NCBI RefSeq assembly: GCF_037975245.1
Contig: NC_092576.1
Span: forward strand, 19,306,111 to 19,370,110
Origin: Apostichopus japonicus
Taxonomy: Eukaryota; Echinodermata; Holothuroidea; Aspidochirotida; Stichopodidae
Direction: 5' to 3'
Length of the DNA stretch: 64,000 nt
Below, in pieces: positions 48,714-59,679 of the stretch. The position numbers and the translations under genes were made by a program. Under the pieces are notes generated by a model. That model did no database searches. It saw only the letters and a list, made by a program, of their open reading frames with translations, and had not been told where the DNA came from. The first letter of the stretch is position 1. Every line of letters begins with the position of its first letter.

Positions 48714-48715
48714 TT
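48437..48715 (+). repeat. AT/A-rich low-complexity tract left of LINE
   Basis: (AT)n, then AT/TAAA-rich sequence. Segment 48500-48679 (from ataaacaaaat) is matched almost exactly by 53190-53366 on the other side of the LINE. Confidence 0.9.
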
Positions 48716-48986
48716 ATATGTATTGTGAACATCGTTATTTGATCTACTCCGAAACGGCTGTGTTATTTCATTTAAATTACGTATTGGAGTTTATATTTCA
48801 CGGATGTTGGACTTTATTATATTCATATGCCACTTGTGAGTATTCTTTGAACCAATTTGACATTGTTTTCGCCCACTTTACGGCGACTTGAAACCCTTTT
48901 GCCTCTGGGCTGTCAAGCCTAAGTTGTCTTGGATACTTACATCAGTTCTGCGAAACTTATTTCTGTGTGTGGTGCACACGTTAACT

Positions 48987-50183
48987 ATGTCTACCTCCAT
49001 TGCCGAGTGCACAGTGTGCAACTGCATGCAGGCAAACCTATTGTGTTGTTTTCTTTGCCAATCATCAGTGCATGCATTTGATTGTGGAGACAAGAAGAAG
49101 CTATGCACATCATCATTGTATAATATGCTGGACAATGCATCTAAACTCTACCCAAGTTTTTTCTACATCTGTAACTCTTGTAAATCAAACAAAGAGGTTA
49201 GTGTCAACTCCCCTGATCAATCGCGAATGTGCGATATAGAAAAGAAAGTCGATCGCCTGGAGCTCAACCTGAATGAAATTAAGAATCTCATCGAATCTAA
49301 AGGCCAATCTCAGCAATCAGCTGAACAAGCCAAAGGATCTATTCATGCTAGCGTTCCGACTGCCCCTGTCATTGGCGAGTGTTGGTCAAATGAGGAGAAA
49401 ATGGTCGAAATAAGGAAGGCTCGTGTAAGCAAATCCGCACTGGTTATTCCAAAATCTCCTATTGACACCACCACACTTGAGAAAACTATTGTTGACAGCA
49501 ATGTCCAAATTAGCAAATCTTTCAAAAACAAATCAGGCGAAACCATTATTGTGTGTGACTCAGCTTCATCACGTGACAAACTATCTACTGCCATCACTAA
49601 CAACCTGCCCAAAATTGGAACAATTAAAAAAGCTGGTACCATGCTGCCAACGATTGCAGTTGTCGGGTTTTCTGCGTCCTTTGCTGATGACCCTTTGCCT
49701 GTTCTACTTCAACAAAATCGTTGGTTGGAAGAATATTTTGAAATCAATACTCTTGGAGATCATATTACTCATCTTGTTTCAAAGCCGTTGAGAAATGATG
49801 AAACCGTCTTTCAAGCCATATTCAATGTGTCCCCATCACTTCGTGACTTCATGAAAAAACATGGTGATCGTATCATCTTGGGTATGAACTCCTGCAAAAT
49901 TTATGATAGATTCCATGTCAAGCGATGTAGCATATGTCAACTGTTTGGGCACTATCATAAAGAATGCTCTAACAAAACCACCCCTTCTTGTGCCATCTGT
50001 GCAAATGACCACGAAACCAGGCTATGCAAAATCTCCTTTGACGAGACAGATAAACATTCGTGCATTAATTGCAAACGTGGCAACTCTGGAACTCGCGCAA
50101 ATCACATGGCATCATCTATAACCTGTCCTCAGTACGTCGATGCGCAGAACAAAGTTAAACGACTGATTGCTCGTTTAAACTAG
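48987..50183 (+). CDS. LINE ORF1: PHD-like and CCHC zinc-finger RNA-binding protein
   Basis: 398 aa from the first ATG (48987), which has A at -3; the frame is open upstream but without an ATG. The N-terminus has a PHD-like cysteine array (C8, C11, C21, C24, H29, C33, C62, C65). A predicted coiled coil follows around residues 75-105 (KKVDRLELNLNEIKNLIES), then a basic central region. Near the C-end are two zinc knuckles, CSICQLFGHYHKEC (CX2CX4HX4C) and CAICANDHETRLC, plus a third cysteine pair. PHD-bearing ORF1 is known from CR1-group LINEs. Expected role: retrotransposon RNP formation. The last two sense codons, TTA AAC, form part of a slippery heptamer before the TAG stop. Confidence 0.9.
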   Translation: MSTSIAECTVCNCMQANLLCCFLCQSSVHAFDCGDKKKLCTSSLYNMLDNASKLYPSFFYICNSCKSNKEVSVNSPDQSRMCDIEKKVDRLELNLNEIKNLIESKGQSQQSAEQAKGSIHASVPTAPVIGECWSNEEKMVEIRKARVSKSALVIPKSPIDTTTLEKTIVDSNVQISKSFKNKSGETIIVCDSASSRDKLSTAITNNLPKIGTIKKAGTMLPTIAVVGFSASFADDPLPVLLQQNRWLEEYFEINTLGDHITHLVSKPLRNDETVFQAIFNVSPSLRDFMKKHGDRIILGMNSCKIYDRFHVKRCSICQLFGHYHKECSNKTTPSCAICANDHETRLCKISFDETDKHSCINCKRGNSGTRANHMASSITCPQYVDAQNKVKRLIARLN

Positions 50184-50238
50184 ACATTAGTTTCCAGGAC
50201 GGCAATACTAAGACTTGTCGGCAATCACAAAGGAAATT
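50174..50238 (+). promoter_or_regulatory. Putative -1 programmed ribosomal frameshift site
   Basis: The heptamer TTTAAAC (50174-50180) is in the correct phase, T TTA AAC in the ORF1 frame, and TAG follows at once. The -1 frame is open from 50159 and runs into ORF2. After an 8-nt spacer, AGTTTCC (50189-50195) can pair with GGAAATT (50232-50238) in a 7-bp stem (one G-U) with a large loop. The heptamer and phases are direct observations; function and structure are inferred. Confidence 0.7.
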
Positions 50239-53098
50239 TATATTGGAGACTGCTAATGTTCGCTCAGCTCGAAATAAAACTTCTTTAATCGTTGATCATA
50301 TATTTCATTCTGGCACTGACTTATGCTGTTTAACTGAAACTTGGCTTAAGTCAAGTGATACTGTTTCCGAAGCTGCCTTAGCGCCTGAGGGTTATTATTA
50401 CCTTGGAGTTCCTCGACCGCAGGATAGAATTGGTGGTGGGACTGGTTTAATTGTTCGAGCCTTAATTAAGACCAACCTCTTGCATTCTGATGAAAAGTCG
50501 TCTTTTGAATATTCTGAATGGCTGGTTGCTATTGACAATCTCAGAGTTCGTTTAATAATAATCTACCGTCCTCCATATTCAGAAGCCCACCCGGTCACCA
50601 TTTCAACTTTTTTCCGAGAATTCAGTGACCTCCTTGAAAACTGTGTGCTTTGTCCTGAAAAACTTATTCTTATTGGCGACTTTAATATTCATGTGGATAA
50701 TCACACTAGTACTGATGCGACTAAATTTACTGATATTATGAATACGTTTATTCTCCAGCAACATGTCTCCATTCCAACTCACGACTCCGGACACACGCTT
50801 GATTTAATCATCACACGATCCACTAACGATATCGTGTTATCATCTCCACAAGCTGCTTTAAAAGTGTCTGATCATTGGTCAATTAGATGTTATCTTGACC
50901 TTCCTATTACCAAACATTCAACCAAAGAAATCAAATACCGGAAATATCGAAGTATTCATATTGATCAATTTTGTACAGATATTTTGCAATCCTCATTATG
51001 CACAACTGAATGGCTTGACTTAGAGAGTTTAATTGAATGCTATGATCGTACTTTAACATCTGTCCTTGATATCCACGCACCAGTTCTGACCAGAGTAATT
51101 ACCGTTAGGCCAACAGTACCTTGGTTCTCCGATCATTTGAAAATTTTACGTTCCGCTTGTCGAAAGGCTGAGAGAGTTTTCCGCAAATCTGGTCTTGAAA
51201 CTCACAGACGGGTCCATCGCTCTTTGCGGAATGAGTATTCATTCCATCTGGACTATGCTAAAAAGTCCTTTTATACATCAACCATCCGGGACTGTGAAGG
51301 CGACACCAGGAAACTGTTCACTGTTGTAAAGTCATTGTGTAATAAAAAGCAAGTTGTTACTTATCCGCCACACCAGAATACTGTGGAACTTGTTAATGAC
51401 TTCGGACAATTTTTTATATCTAAAATTGATAAAATTAATGCTAACATTGATTCCATTGCTACTGGTCCTTTTGAACCTTATGTTCAACAGCATTTCCAAT
51501 CGAAGTTGACTGGGTTCAAGCCACTTTCTAACGATGAAGTTCGCACAATTATCAAATCCTCTAATACGGCTACCTGCAATCTTGACCCAATACCCACTTG
51601 GTTACTTAGAAAGTGTCTTGACCCCCTTTTGCCTGTATTGACTACCATGATAAATCTTTCACTTAAAAATGGTAATGTTCCTGACAAATGGAAGATTGCT
51701 AGCGTTACTCCATTGTTAAAGAAAGCAGGTTTGGACCCTATCTATTCTAATTATAGACCAATAAGTAATTTGAGTTATGTTTCTAAGTTAGTTGAACGTG
51801 CTGTAGTTAATGAGATTGTCTCACATTGTTCATCACATGCTCCTTTTCCTGATTGCCAATCTGCGTACAGGCAAAATCACTCTACAGAAACTGCACTTAT
51901 GAAAATTCATAGTGATATATTGATGAATATGGACCAACAACAATGCACTCTTTTAATCCTGTTGGATTTGAGTGCAGCGTTCGATACTGTTAACCATGAT
52001 ATTCTTATAAACATATTGCGTACCCAATTTGGTATTGTTAATAATGCACAAAAATGGATTGGTAATTATCTGTCTTTCAGAAAACAGCATGTATCTATAG
52101 AAAATATCTCATCGAAAGATTTCTCTTTGAATTGTGGTGTACCACAGGGCAGCTGTCTCGGTCCTGTTCTTTTTCTTTGTTATGTTTCTCAGTTGTTTAC
52201 CATTGTCTCTAAACACCTTCCTAACGCACATAGTTATGCTGATGATACACAATTATATTTATCTTTCAATGCTGGTTCTCTGTTATCTGAGGAACGGGCT
52301 GTTCTGGCAATGCAATCACTTATATTCGAAATAAGACATTGGATGATCAGTAATAGGCTAATGATCAATGATTCTAAGACTGAGTTTCTTTTAATTGGGA
52401 CTCGTCAACAAGTTGCTAAGACTCGGGTTCAGTTGATAAAAGTAGGTAACGTGGATATTAAGCCATGTGATAGTGCAAAAAATCTTGGGGTTTATCTTGA
52501 CAGCAACATGTCAATGGACATTCATATTGGAAAAGTTTGCTCAAGGGCATACCATGGACTCTATAATATTCGTCAGATCAGAAAATTCCTGGATGAGGAC
52601 TGTACTAAAACTCTTATTAATGCTTTTGTAATTAGTCACATCGACTACTGTAATGCACTCTTGATTGGTTTACCTGATTATAAGCTTCGTAGAGTTCAAA
52701 TGGTACTTAATGGAGCGGCTCGTTTGATTTACGCTCTTCCTAAGTTTTGTCATATTACTTTTACTTTACAATCTCTTCATTGGTTACCTGTACCGCAACG
52801 CATTGAATTTAAACTAATCTTGCAAGTATTTAAATGTTTAAAAGGTCTTGCACCTAAGTATTTATGTGATATGATCTCGGTGAAGTCTAGTTGTTACTCT
52901 TTGCGCTCACATTCTCGAATCACACTGCATGTTCCTTGTATCAATCATAATACATTAGGCAATAGGGCTTTTGCCTACAAAGGACCTCGGTTGTGGAATT
53001 CACTTCCGGTGGAATTGATGCGTATCGACTCCTTGACCCTAGATGCTTTCAAGATAAAGTTAAAAACATATCTGTTTAAGCTTGCTTATTCTGATTGA
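50180..53098 (+). CDS. LINE ORF2: AP-type endonuclease and reverse transcriptase
   Basis: About 951 aa counted from a TTG at 50243; the open frame begins at 50159, in the -1 frame of ORF1. The endonuclease has NVRS near the start, LTETWL, GDFNIH (about residues 145-150) and SDHW (207-210). RT blocks: NYRPISNLSYVSKL, SAYRQNHSTETAL, LLDLSAAFDTVNHD, GVPQGSCLGP and the catalytic YADD (665-668, intact). The C-terminal region ends with a LWNSLPVEL motif. The first in-frame ATG is at 50738, after the GDFN motif, so AUG initiation would lose half the endonuclease. Translation therefore needs frameshifting, reinitiation or a non-AUG start. Function: target-primed reverse transcription. Confidence 0.92.
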   Translation, partial: LDISFQDGNTKTCRQSQRKFILETANVRSARNKTSLIVDHIFHSGTDLCCLTETWLKSSDTVSEAALAPEGYYYLGVPRPQDRIGGGTGLIVRALIKTNLLHSDEKSSFEYSEWLVAIDNLRVRLIIIYRPPYSEAHPVTISTFFREFSDLLENCVLCPEKLILIGDFNIHVDNHTSTDATKFTDIMNTFILQQHVSIPTHDSGHTLDLIITRSTNDIVLSSPQAALKVSDHWSIRCYLDLPITKHSTKEIKYRKYRSIHIDQFCTDILQSSLCTTEWLDLESLIECYDRTLTSVLDIHAPVLTRVITVRPTVPWFSDHLKILRSACRKAERVFRKSGLETHRRVHRSLRNEYSFHLDYAKKSFYTSTIRDCEGDTRKLFTVVKSLCNKKQVVTYPPHQNTVELVNDFGQFFISKIDKINANIDSIATGPFEPYVQQHFQSKLTGFKPLSNDEVRTIIKSSNTATCNLDPIPTWLLRKCLDPLLPVLTTMINLSLKNGNVPDKWKIASVTPLLKKAGLDPIYSNYRPISNLSYVSKLVERAVVNEIVSHCSSHAPFPDCQSAYRQNHSTETALMKIHSDILMNMDQQQCTLLILLDLSAAFDTVNHDILINILRTQFGIVNNAQKWIGNYLSFRKQHVSIENISSKDFSLNCGVPQGSCLGPVLFLCYVSQLFTIVSKHLPNAHSYADDTQLYLSFNAGSLLSEERAVLAMQSLIFEIRHWMISNRLMINDSKTEFLLIGTRQQVAKTRVQLIKVGNVDIKPCDSAKNLGVYLDSNMSMDIHIGKVCSRAYHGLYNIRQIRKFLDEDCTKTLINAFVISHIDYCNALLIGLPDYKLRRVQMVLNGAARLIYALPKFCHITFTLQSLHWLPVPQRIEFKLILQVFKCLKGLAPKYLCDMISVKSSCYSLRSHSRITLHVPCINHNTLGNRAFAYKGPRLWNSLPVELMRIDSLTLDAFKIKLKTYLFKLAYSD

Positions 53099-53189
53099 CC
53101 CGACTGGTTGGCGTTTTCCTTGTTAAGCGCTTTTGAATGTTTTGTACAAAATTAGCGCTATATAAATGCATTTATTATTATTATTATTA

Positions 53190-53337
53190 TATAAACAAAA
53201 TATATATAAAAAAAATATATGTAAAATATATAATAAAAAAATATAAAAAATTAAAATAAAAAAATAAATAAATAAATAAAATATAAAATAAAAAATATAT
53301 ATATATATAAAATATATTTATATATATAAAAAATATA

Positions 53338-53366
<29 letters not shown>
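53190..53366 (+). repeat. Right copy of LINE-flanking AT-rich repeat
   Basis: Starts ataaacaaaatatata and matches 48500-48679 in the same orientation, including the attaaaataaaaaaa and aaaatatatttatatatata blocks. Length differs by only a few bases. Either an unusually long target duplication or a pre-existing tandem array. Confidence 0.85.
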
Positions 53367-53369
<3 letters not shown>

Positions 53370-53519
53370 TTCGAAAACAAATCTTATTTCTCTCCTTTTG
53401 TCTATGATAAAAACACAGTAATCGTAGATTTTTAAATATTTCTTGTCCTAGTAATATCCATTGTTATCGGCGTTCATTTCCATTATCGTTATCATTATCG
53501 TTATCATAATAACATTATT

Positions 53520-54990
53520 ATTATACATATCATTATATTATTATGTCATAAGATCATTATATCAATATATCATTATATCATCATATCATCATATCACTAT
53601 TTCATTATATCGTTATATCATTATATAATTATATAGATATATCAGTATATCACCATATCATAATATAATTATACCGTTACTGTATATCATAATAAAATGA
53701 AACCATCATATCATTATATCCTTATATCATTATATCATCATATCATTATACCAGTATATATCGTTATATCATGATACCATTATCTCATCATATCACCATA
53801 TCATTATATCATCATATCATTAAATCATCATATCATCATATCATTATATCATTTTATCATTATAACATTATGTCATTATATCATTGAATCGTTGCATAGT
53901 TATATTGTTATACCGTTATGTCAATATAATGGTATATCATTATGTCATTATATCGTTACATCGTTACATCTTTATATCGCTATATCATTATCTCGTTTTA
54001 TCGTTATATCATAATATCGTGATATAGTTATATCGTTTTATCACTATATCATGATATCATTATATATATATAATTATATCGTAATATCATTATAATGTTA
54101 TATCGTTATATCATTATAATGTTATTATGTTATATCGTTAAATCGTCATATCATTATATCATAATATCGTTATATAATTATATCGTTATATCGTTTTATC
54201 ACTATATCATCTTCTCGTAATATTGTTATATCATTATATCGTTGTAACATTATATCATTATATCGTTATATCATTATAACATCATGTCATTTCATCATTG
54301 TATCGTTATACAGTTATATTGTTATACCGTAATGTCATTATAATGTCATGTTGTTATATCATTATGTCATTATATCGTGAAATTGTTATATCGATATATC
54401 ATTAGATCGTTATATCGTTATATCATAATATCGTTATATAGTTATATCGTTATTTCACTATATCATGATATCATTATATAATTATATCGTAATATAATTA
54501 TAATGTTATATCGGAATATCATTATAATGTTATATCGTTATATCTTCATATCATTAAATCATAATATCTTTATGTCATTATATCGTTATATCGTCTTATC
54601 ACTATATCGTGGTAACATAATATCAGTATATCCTTATATCCTTATATCATTATCTCGTTGTATCACTATATCATTATATCATTATATCGTTACATCGTTA
54701 TATCGATATATCATTATCACGTTATATCGTTATATCATTATATCATCATATCATTATATCATCATATCATTTTATTATTTTATCATTATATCATTATGAC
54801 GATATATAATTATATCATTGTGTTGTTATATCGTTATCATTACATCGTTATATCATTATATCATTATATCGTTATATCATTATATCGTTATATCATTATA
54901 TCGTTATATCATTGTATCATTATATCATTATATCCTTATATCATTATATAATTATATCGTTCTATCATTATAATAATATATCGGTATATC
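53520..54990 (+). repeat. 8-bp satellite, ATATCATT/ATATCGTT units
   Basis: About 1.47 kb of imperfect 8-mers with alternating A/G at the sixth base, some expanded by ATA insertions. Long open frames rich in YRYIIISLYHYI-type peptides arise from the repeat and are not genes. It fades into ttatcgttatcatt-type sequence at both edges. Confidence 0.9.
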
Positions 54991-54999
54991 CTTATCGTT

Positions 55000-57051
55000 T
55001 TCGTTATCATTATCATTAATATTATCGATTTCATTATTATAGTGGTGGTAGCAGAATCATTCTGGTTTAAAGAATAACCTTTGATTATCTAACGTCGTAG
55101 CTGGTTAGTCCCGAGAGTGGGACATTTGCATAAATTATTCCGGATTGTCCTTGGATCTTAACAAAAATCAACGAAGAAGAAACTGAAGAAGAAATTTCTT
55201 TAGATCTAATGGCTTTGAAAATGTAACTATAGCATAATGGCAATTACTTAACAACCATGTGACTGCAATATGCCTTGTTTGTTGAGTTTTATTTATCTAC
55301 ACAGCTTACAAAAAATACACGCAATCACTATTATTGAAATATTAATATAAGCTATTACCATGGTAACGGAAAAGTGATTTCTTTACGCCCGCTCCATAAT
55401 ATAGTATGTATATGTCATTAAGGAACGGATGAAATATCAACAAAGCACAGCATCACTAAATTGAAACAACATAAATTGAGTGACAGTAATGGCTTTTTAC
55501 CATTAACTTTCATCGACACTAATCGAGAAATATATTAAAAGTAAATATTATACAGCTGGGATATTTAGTGCATGATTTTGACGGAAACGTGCTAATTGAT
55601 TTGTCGTGAAGCTTAGCACAAATAAAAAAATGAGAGTAAAGTAAAATAATACTGATTCACACTCGGAATAAAAAAGCTAGACACACACACACACATATAA
55701 AATATTGGCCAAGATCATTGGCCAGTCACATCATATTTCTACATTGGCTACTGTATACGAATTGAATGGTTCAATGCGACTTGTTATTACTTGGCGCGAT
55801 CGTTTTTTTGTTATTGGATTTTGAATTGTCGGGGTTAACAAAGATTTTCATAGCAACTATTTCATTACAATTTACGGACGGTGTTCAAAATTTGAAGTTG
55901 GAGTACCAGTACAAAATGAGCAGTCGTTCCTGCACTCTCGTAAGGAAAACGACTGATCAGAAGGCTATACAATTGTAAATTATCAAGCACATTGCACTTG
56001 TAACCCAGCAGTAACATTGTAGCATGTTTATACTGATAAATGTGTTTAATATGTTTTTTACCAAACTGATGTTGAACAAACGTTCCCGGGAATGAAGGTA
56101 TAATTTTCATGTTTACTATTTACCGAGAAGTGACTTTACTCCAGATCTGATACAAACTTGGAATAAAATCATGTTTGTTTTTTTATTTCTAACATTTTGT
56201 ACTTAGATTAGGAAATGTACCAATAGGCTTACTGCTCTGCATCAAATGAAACAAGAAATATTCAAACTTGTGACTTTAAGTTGGAGTTCTTAATATGCGT
56301 GCATGGGATATTTTCTTTGAAGGATCTTAATCTTGGAAGAAAAAGTCCATTTAAAATGATATTAGTACGTTGAACGTTAGAGCGAGTGTTTGAAATGAGT
56401 TTAAAGAACAATTCCACTCGGCTTTGCCTGTATGTGAGCTGTTTATTGAATTTGTTTTTAGCTGAAAGTGAAATTTTCCTGTCATAACAAGTTTGTCTGA
56501 AGAAGAAAAAAGCAAGAAACATGAAAATATTTTTAAGGACGGCTCGGGATATTTCCTCGACTTCCTCTTTGTTTACAAAACACTTAAAGTTAGAAATTAA
56601 TGAATTGCCCGAGATTATAGTTCATTAAACTTTTAGATAAACATTTAAACAGATGTACCTCAGTCCAACCTCAGTCAAATTTTGCTTTGATAGGTGTGAG
56701 CCAATCCTTTGCAACTGTCAAGTTTCAAATGAGGATTTAAAGGACAAAGAGATTGATAAACCCTTTGGTCCACAATTAAGCTTGCTACATGAGCATCAAT
56801 TGGGATTATGGAAGTGTCGCCAAAGTACGGTAATTGCATGTTATACATTTGCTGGAGTTAATCCACTTAATATAAGAACAGCTCCTTCCTTAAACCTATG
56901 AAATTGATTTTATTTCTCAGAAAGGCTTAGTGAGTACACGCAAAATCCCCTATGGTTAAAGCAGCGGTAATTTGAAGTTATAAGAAGCGTACTTCTAGTG
57001 TATTACAGTGAAAACATTTCTCTACTGAACACTGGCGCATATATTGCGAGA
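55000..57051 (+). other. No gene recognised
   Basis: Region 5' of the GPCR. A frame of 82 codons (56653-56901) has an ATG but no recognisable content. A short (AC)n lies at 55682-55695. Confidence 0.45.
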
Positions 57052-58112
57052 ATGGGAATATACACAAACGTAACAACCGACCAGCCAATCTTAGTTATGA
57101 CGCACAGTACACTGGATCCAAACTTTCTAAACTATTTACCTTTACCGATACCACCAATCTTAAAATACTTCTTAATTATATCATGCACGTTAGGATTTAT
57201 TTTTGGATCTTTTGGTAATGTTCTCGTTGTACTTGCGATCACCCAGAGCAAAAAATTGCGGATTGTTTCAAATAGCTATTTAGTAAGTTTAGCTGTTTCT
57301 GATTTTGGATCTTGCTGCCTTGTGTTACCTTTACTGGCCGTTGCGTTTGCTTCATTGGAGACTGTGATTTCAAATTCATTTTTGTGCCGGTTATTTTACC
57401 ACACGAGTCTAACATTTACTCCTATTTCGATTCAACATCTCATACTGATTGCTAGTAATAGGTATGTACTTGTCACGAAAAGCCGCATCTTATATGATAA
57501 ACTGTTTAACAAGCGAATTATAACATTAGAGATCGCATTTATATGGATTTCTAATATACTGATAAATTTGGCAGGCTCCGTTACCTCGTATGGAACAGAA
57601 CATTTCTTCGGTAAAGATTTCTGCTTTTACGAAGAGAATAACTTTATCGGTATTTTGTACAAAGTTTACACATTAATTATTACATTTGTTAGTTGTTTTG
57701 TAATAATTCCATTGTTTTATGTCCTGACTTTCGAACTGTACGCAAAAGTCGCCATAGAGTGAGACAACAGAACCCTGTCGCAAACCTTTCAGTTATTCTT
57801 GTACCAACAAACCCATTATCATCATCCGCTGGACAAAATAATGAAACGACTGGTAACCAAAGACTGTTATGTAGACGATTTTCCTCTTATGAAATCAAAT
57901 TGACAAAAGTAAACTTCTTTATATTTATTACAAATGTTTTGTTTTTATCTCCTTTGTTTTTCTTTCTTCTCATTAGAGGTACAGAGTTAATGCATGGGGA
58001 AATAGTCTTTGTTTTATTCTCTGTGGCAATGAATTCAGTGACAAACCCCTTGGTTTACGGTGGGTTTAATCAAAAGTTCAGACAGGTGTTCAAGCAAATG
58101 TTGAGATTATAA
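57052..58112 (+). pseudogene. Class A GPCR with a frameshift between TM5 and TM6
   Basis: From the ATG at 57052: an N-glycosylation site (NVT, residue 6), TM1 with GNVLVVLAI, TM2 with LAVSD, the conserved TM3 cysteine (FLCRLF), NRY in place of DRY, TM4, an ECL2 cysteine (FCFYE) and TM5. The frame then stops at 57760-57762 after YAKVAIE. Coding resumes in the -1 frame, at about 57745-57765, with RQQNP, a third loop, TM6 (VNFFIFITNVLFLSPLFF) and TM7 with NPLVY, ending at TAA 58110-58112. No intron signals fit. It is intronless, like many rhodopsin-family genes. NRY occurs in melatonin-type and Tre1/moody-type receptors; the subfamily here is undetermined. Either a pseudogene or a one-base sequence error. 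Confidence 0.85.
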
Positions 58113-58424
58113 TGTTAAAAAGAGCATTCAGTCGTATATTGTAATAATCGTGTTGTAACTCAGAACTATGTCGAACGAAATGATAGAATTAATAATTGTC
58201 AAGTTATAACCCTTTGAAGCCATAAACTGGTGTATATCATCTATGACGCTAAAATAACACAAACGTTAATAGGCAAATATTTTAAACCTGCTAGAATCAT
58301 AATTTTAAATCTGCTATATAGCAGATTTTATGTTTTTATTAACGTGTTTCCAATATGCTGCTGAAATTGTCTATGATTGCTGGCTTTTCGTTTGTCTGGT
58401 TGCTCAGGCCTTGTTTTTATACAG

Positions 58425-58690
58425 AATATTGTTATACAATTGTAATACGAATCACGACGGTTAATATCAACTATATACTAGGTATCTGCCGAAAATGCTA
58501 GGTCATTATCGATATCGTCGTAGAGGAGCACATTGATAATTTAACAGACGGATTGTTTCAACAATTTTTAAATAACACGGGCTCATGTTCTTTGTATATA
58601 ATAATGTTATGCAATTATAATAAGAACCACGAAGGGTTAATATTAACGCGGAATTTGCCGGATATAATAATTAATTATCGATGTCGTTTT
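58425..58690 (+). repeat. Imperfect tandem pair, about 175-bp period
   Basis: gttatacaattgtaatacga...ggttaatatcaac...attatcgatatcg and gttatgcaattataataaga...ggttaatattaac...attatcgatgtcg are diverged copies. Confidence 0.5.
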
Positions 58691-59679
58691 AAATTTAACA
58701 TACCATGAAGTTGAATGTCGTGTGGGCGAGAATTAAAGTAGTTGCATTACTTGCGCACATTTTTATTATTATTATTATTCTGTTTTGTTTTTTATGAGAA
58801 ATGAAGGGTGAGTTTGACAGAGTTTATCCACTTCAGTGAAATTGTAAATTCTCATCGAAACAATATTGAAATACAACGGCAATGGCTACACTTTCTGACT
58901 CTCGTTCACATTATGTTGAACCAAGAGGCGTAGACCATCCTGGCTGTTTATTGAACTCCAGTACTCAATGGGACCCTGGGAGTTGGTTCCAACAATTTCT
59001 ACAATCGGATCACAATTGTCCGAATGATGCATTGTTTTCTGCATGAATAATTAAATAAATGCTTAGAAGAGCCTGTGTTATTTGTCCGGATTTTTTGTTG
59101 ACAAAACAATACTTTGACTGACATATTATAAGTCACACAGCGTGTACGGTGCATCCTAGATTGCTAATCGTATTAATGTATAGCATGTTGAACGGTCTGA
59201 ATAACATTGTCAATGCCAGGAATGCATATATTTATATACGATTAATAAAAAAAAATTTAAAAATGGTTCAATAATATCGATGCACTATTCCACGGCAAAG
59301 TTGATTCTTTCAGCTAAATTTGTGTATTTTCAAACAGGCATGTACGACATCCAATTTATCAAAATAAAAAATAAAATAATAATCATAATAGGTTGCACGG
59401 TTCAAATTCCATGCTTGACCAGCCACGTTTTTTCATGGATTTTTTTTTTGTCAACGATAACTATTAATATTTGTTCATTATCTGCAAAGCTGTCCGCGCT
59501 TATCAAATCACAATTTTCTTCATAAATGGATAAGATGGTAAAGCTTAAAGTTCTTCACCTACTTTATTTTTGGTCAAATCAAAAGATCTTAGTCGGAAAG
59601 AAAATTGATGATGAAGATTATAGAATCCCTTCCCAAAGTAATGAGCGATAATGTAGTGTTTTTTTTTTCGATCTAGCTA

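Larger units (their letters stand above)
48716..53189 (+). mobile_element. Apparently intact CR1/L2-group LINE
   Basis: About 4.47 kb with a short 5' UTR, two ORFs and a 3' UTR ending agcgctatataaatgcattt then (ATT)n, the 3' terminus style of L2/Crack-like elements. All recognisable catalytic motifs are present and both ORFs are uninterrupted, so it may be a young copy. It is inserted in an AT-rich tract that appears on both sides. The exact clade is uncertain. Confidence 0.9.

Noticed and set aside
48888-48986. Upstream extension of LINE ORF1 beginning at a TTG
   Set aside because: No ATG in the extension; the PHD-like domain starts right after the ATG at 48987, which has a better context.
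49000-49791. Alternative-frame and antisense ORFs inside LINE ORF1
   Set aside because: Shadows of the ORF1 coding frame without recognisable domains.
54503-54951. Open frames of about 97 residues made of Tyr/Ile/Ser/Leu repeats
   Set aside because: Direct translation of the 8-bp ATATCATT satellite.
56653-56901. 82-codon ORF upstream of the GPCR
   Set aside because: It has an ATG but no hydrophobic segment, domain or splice support.
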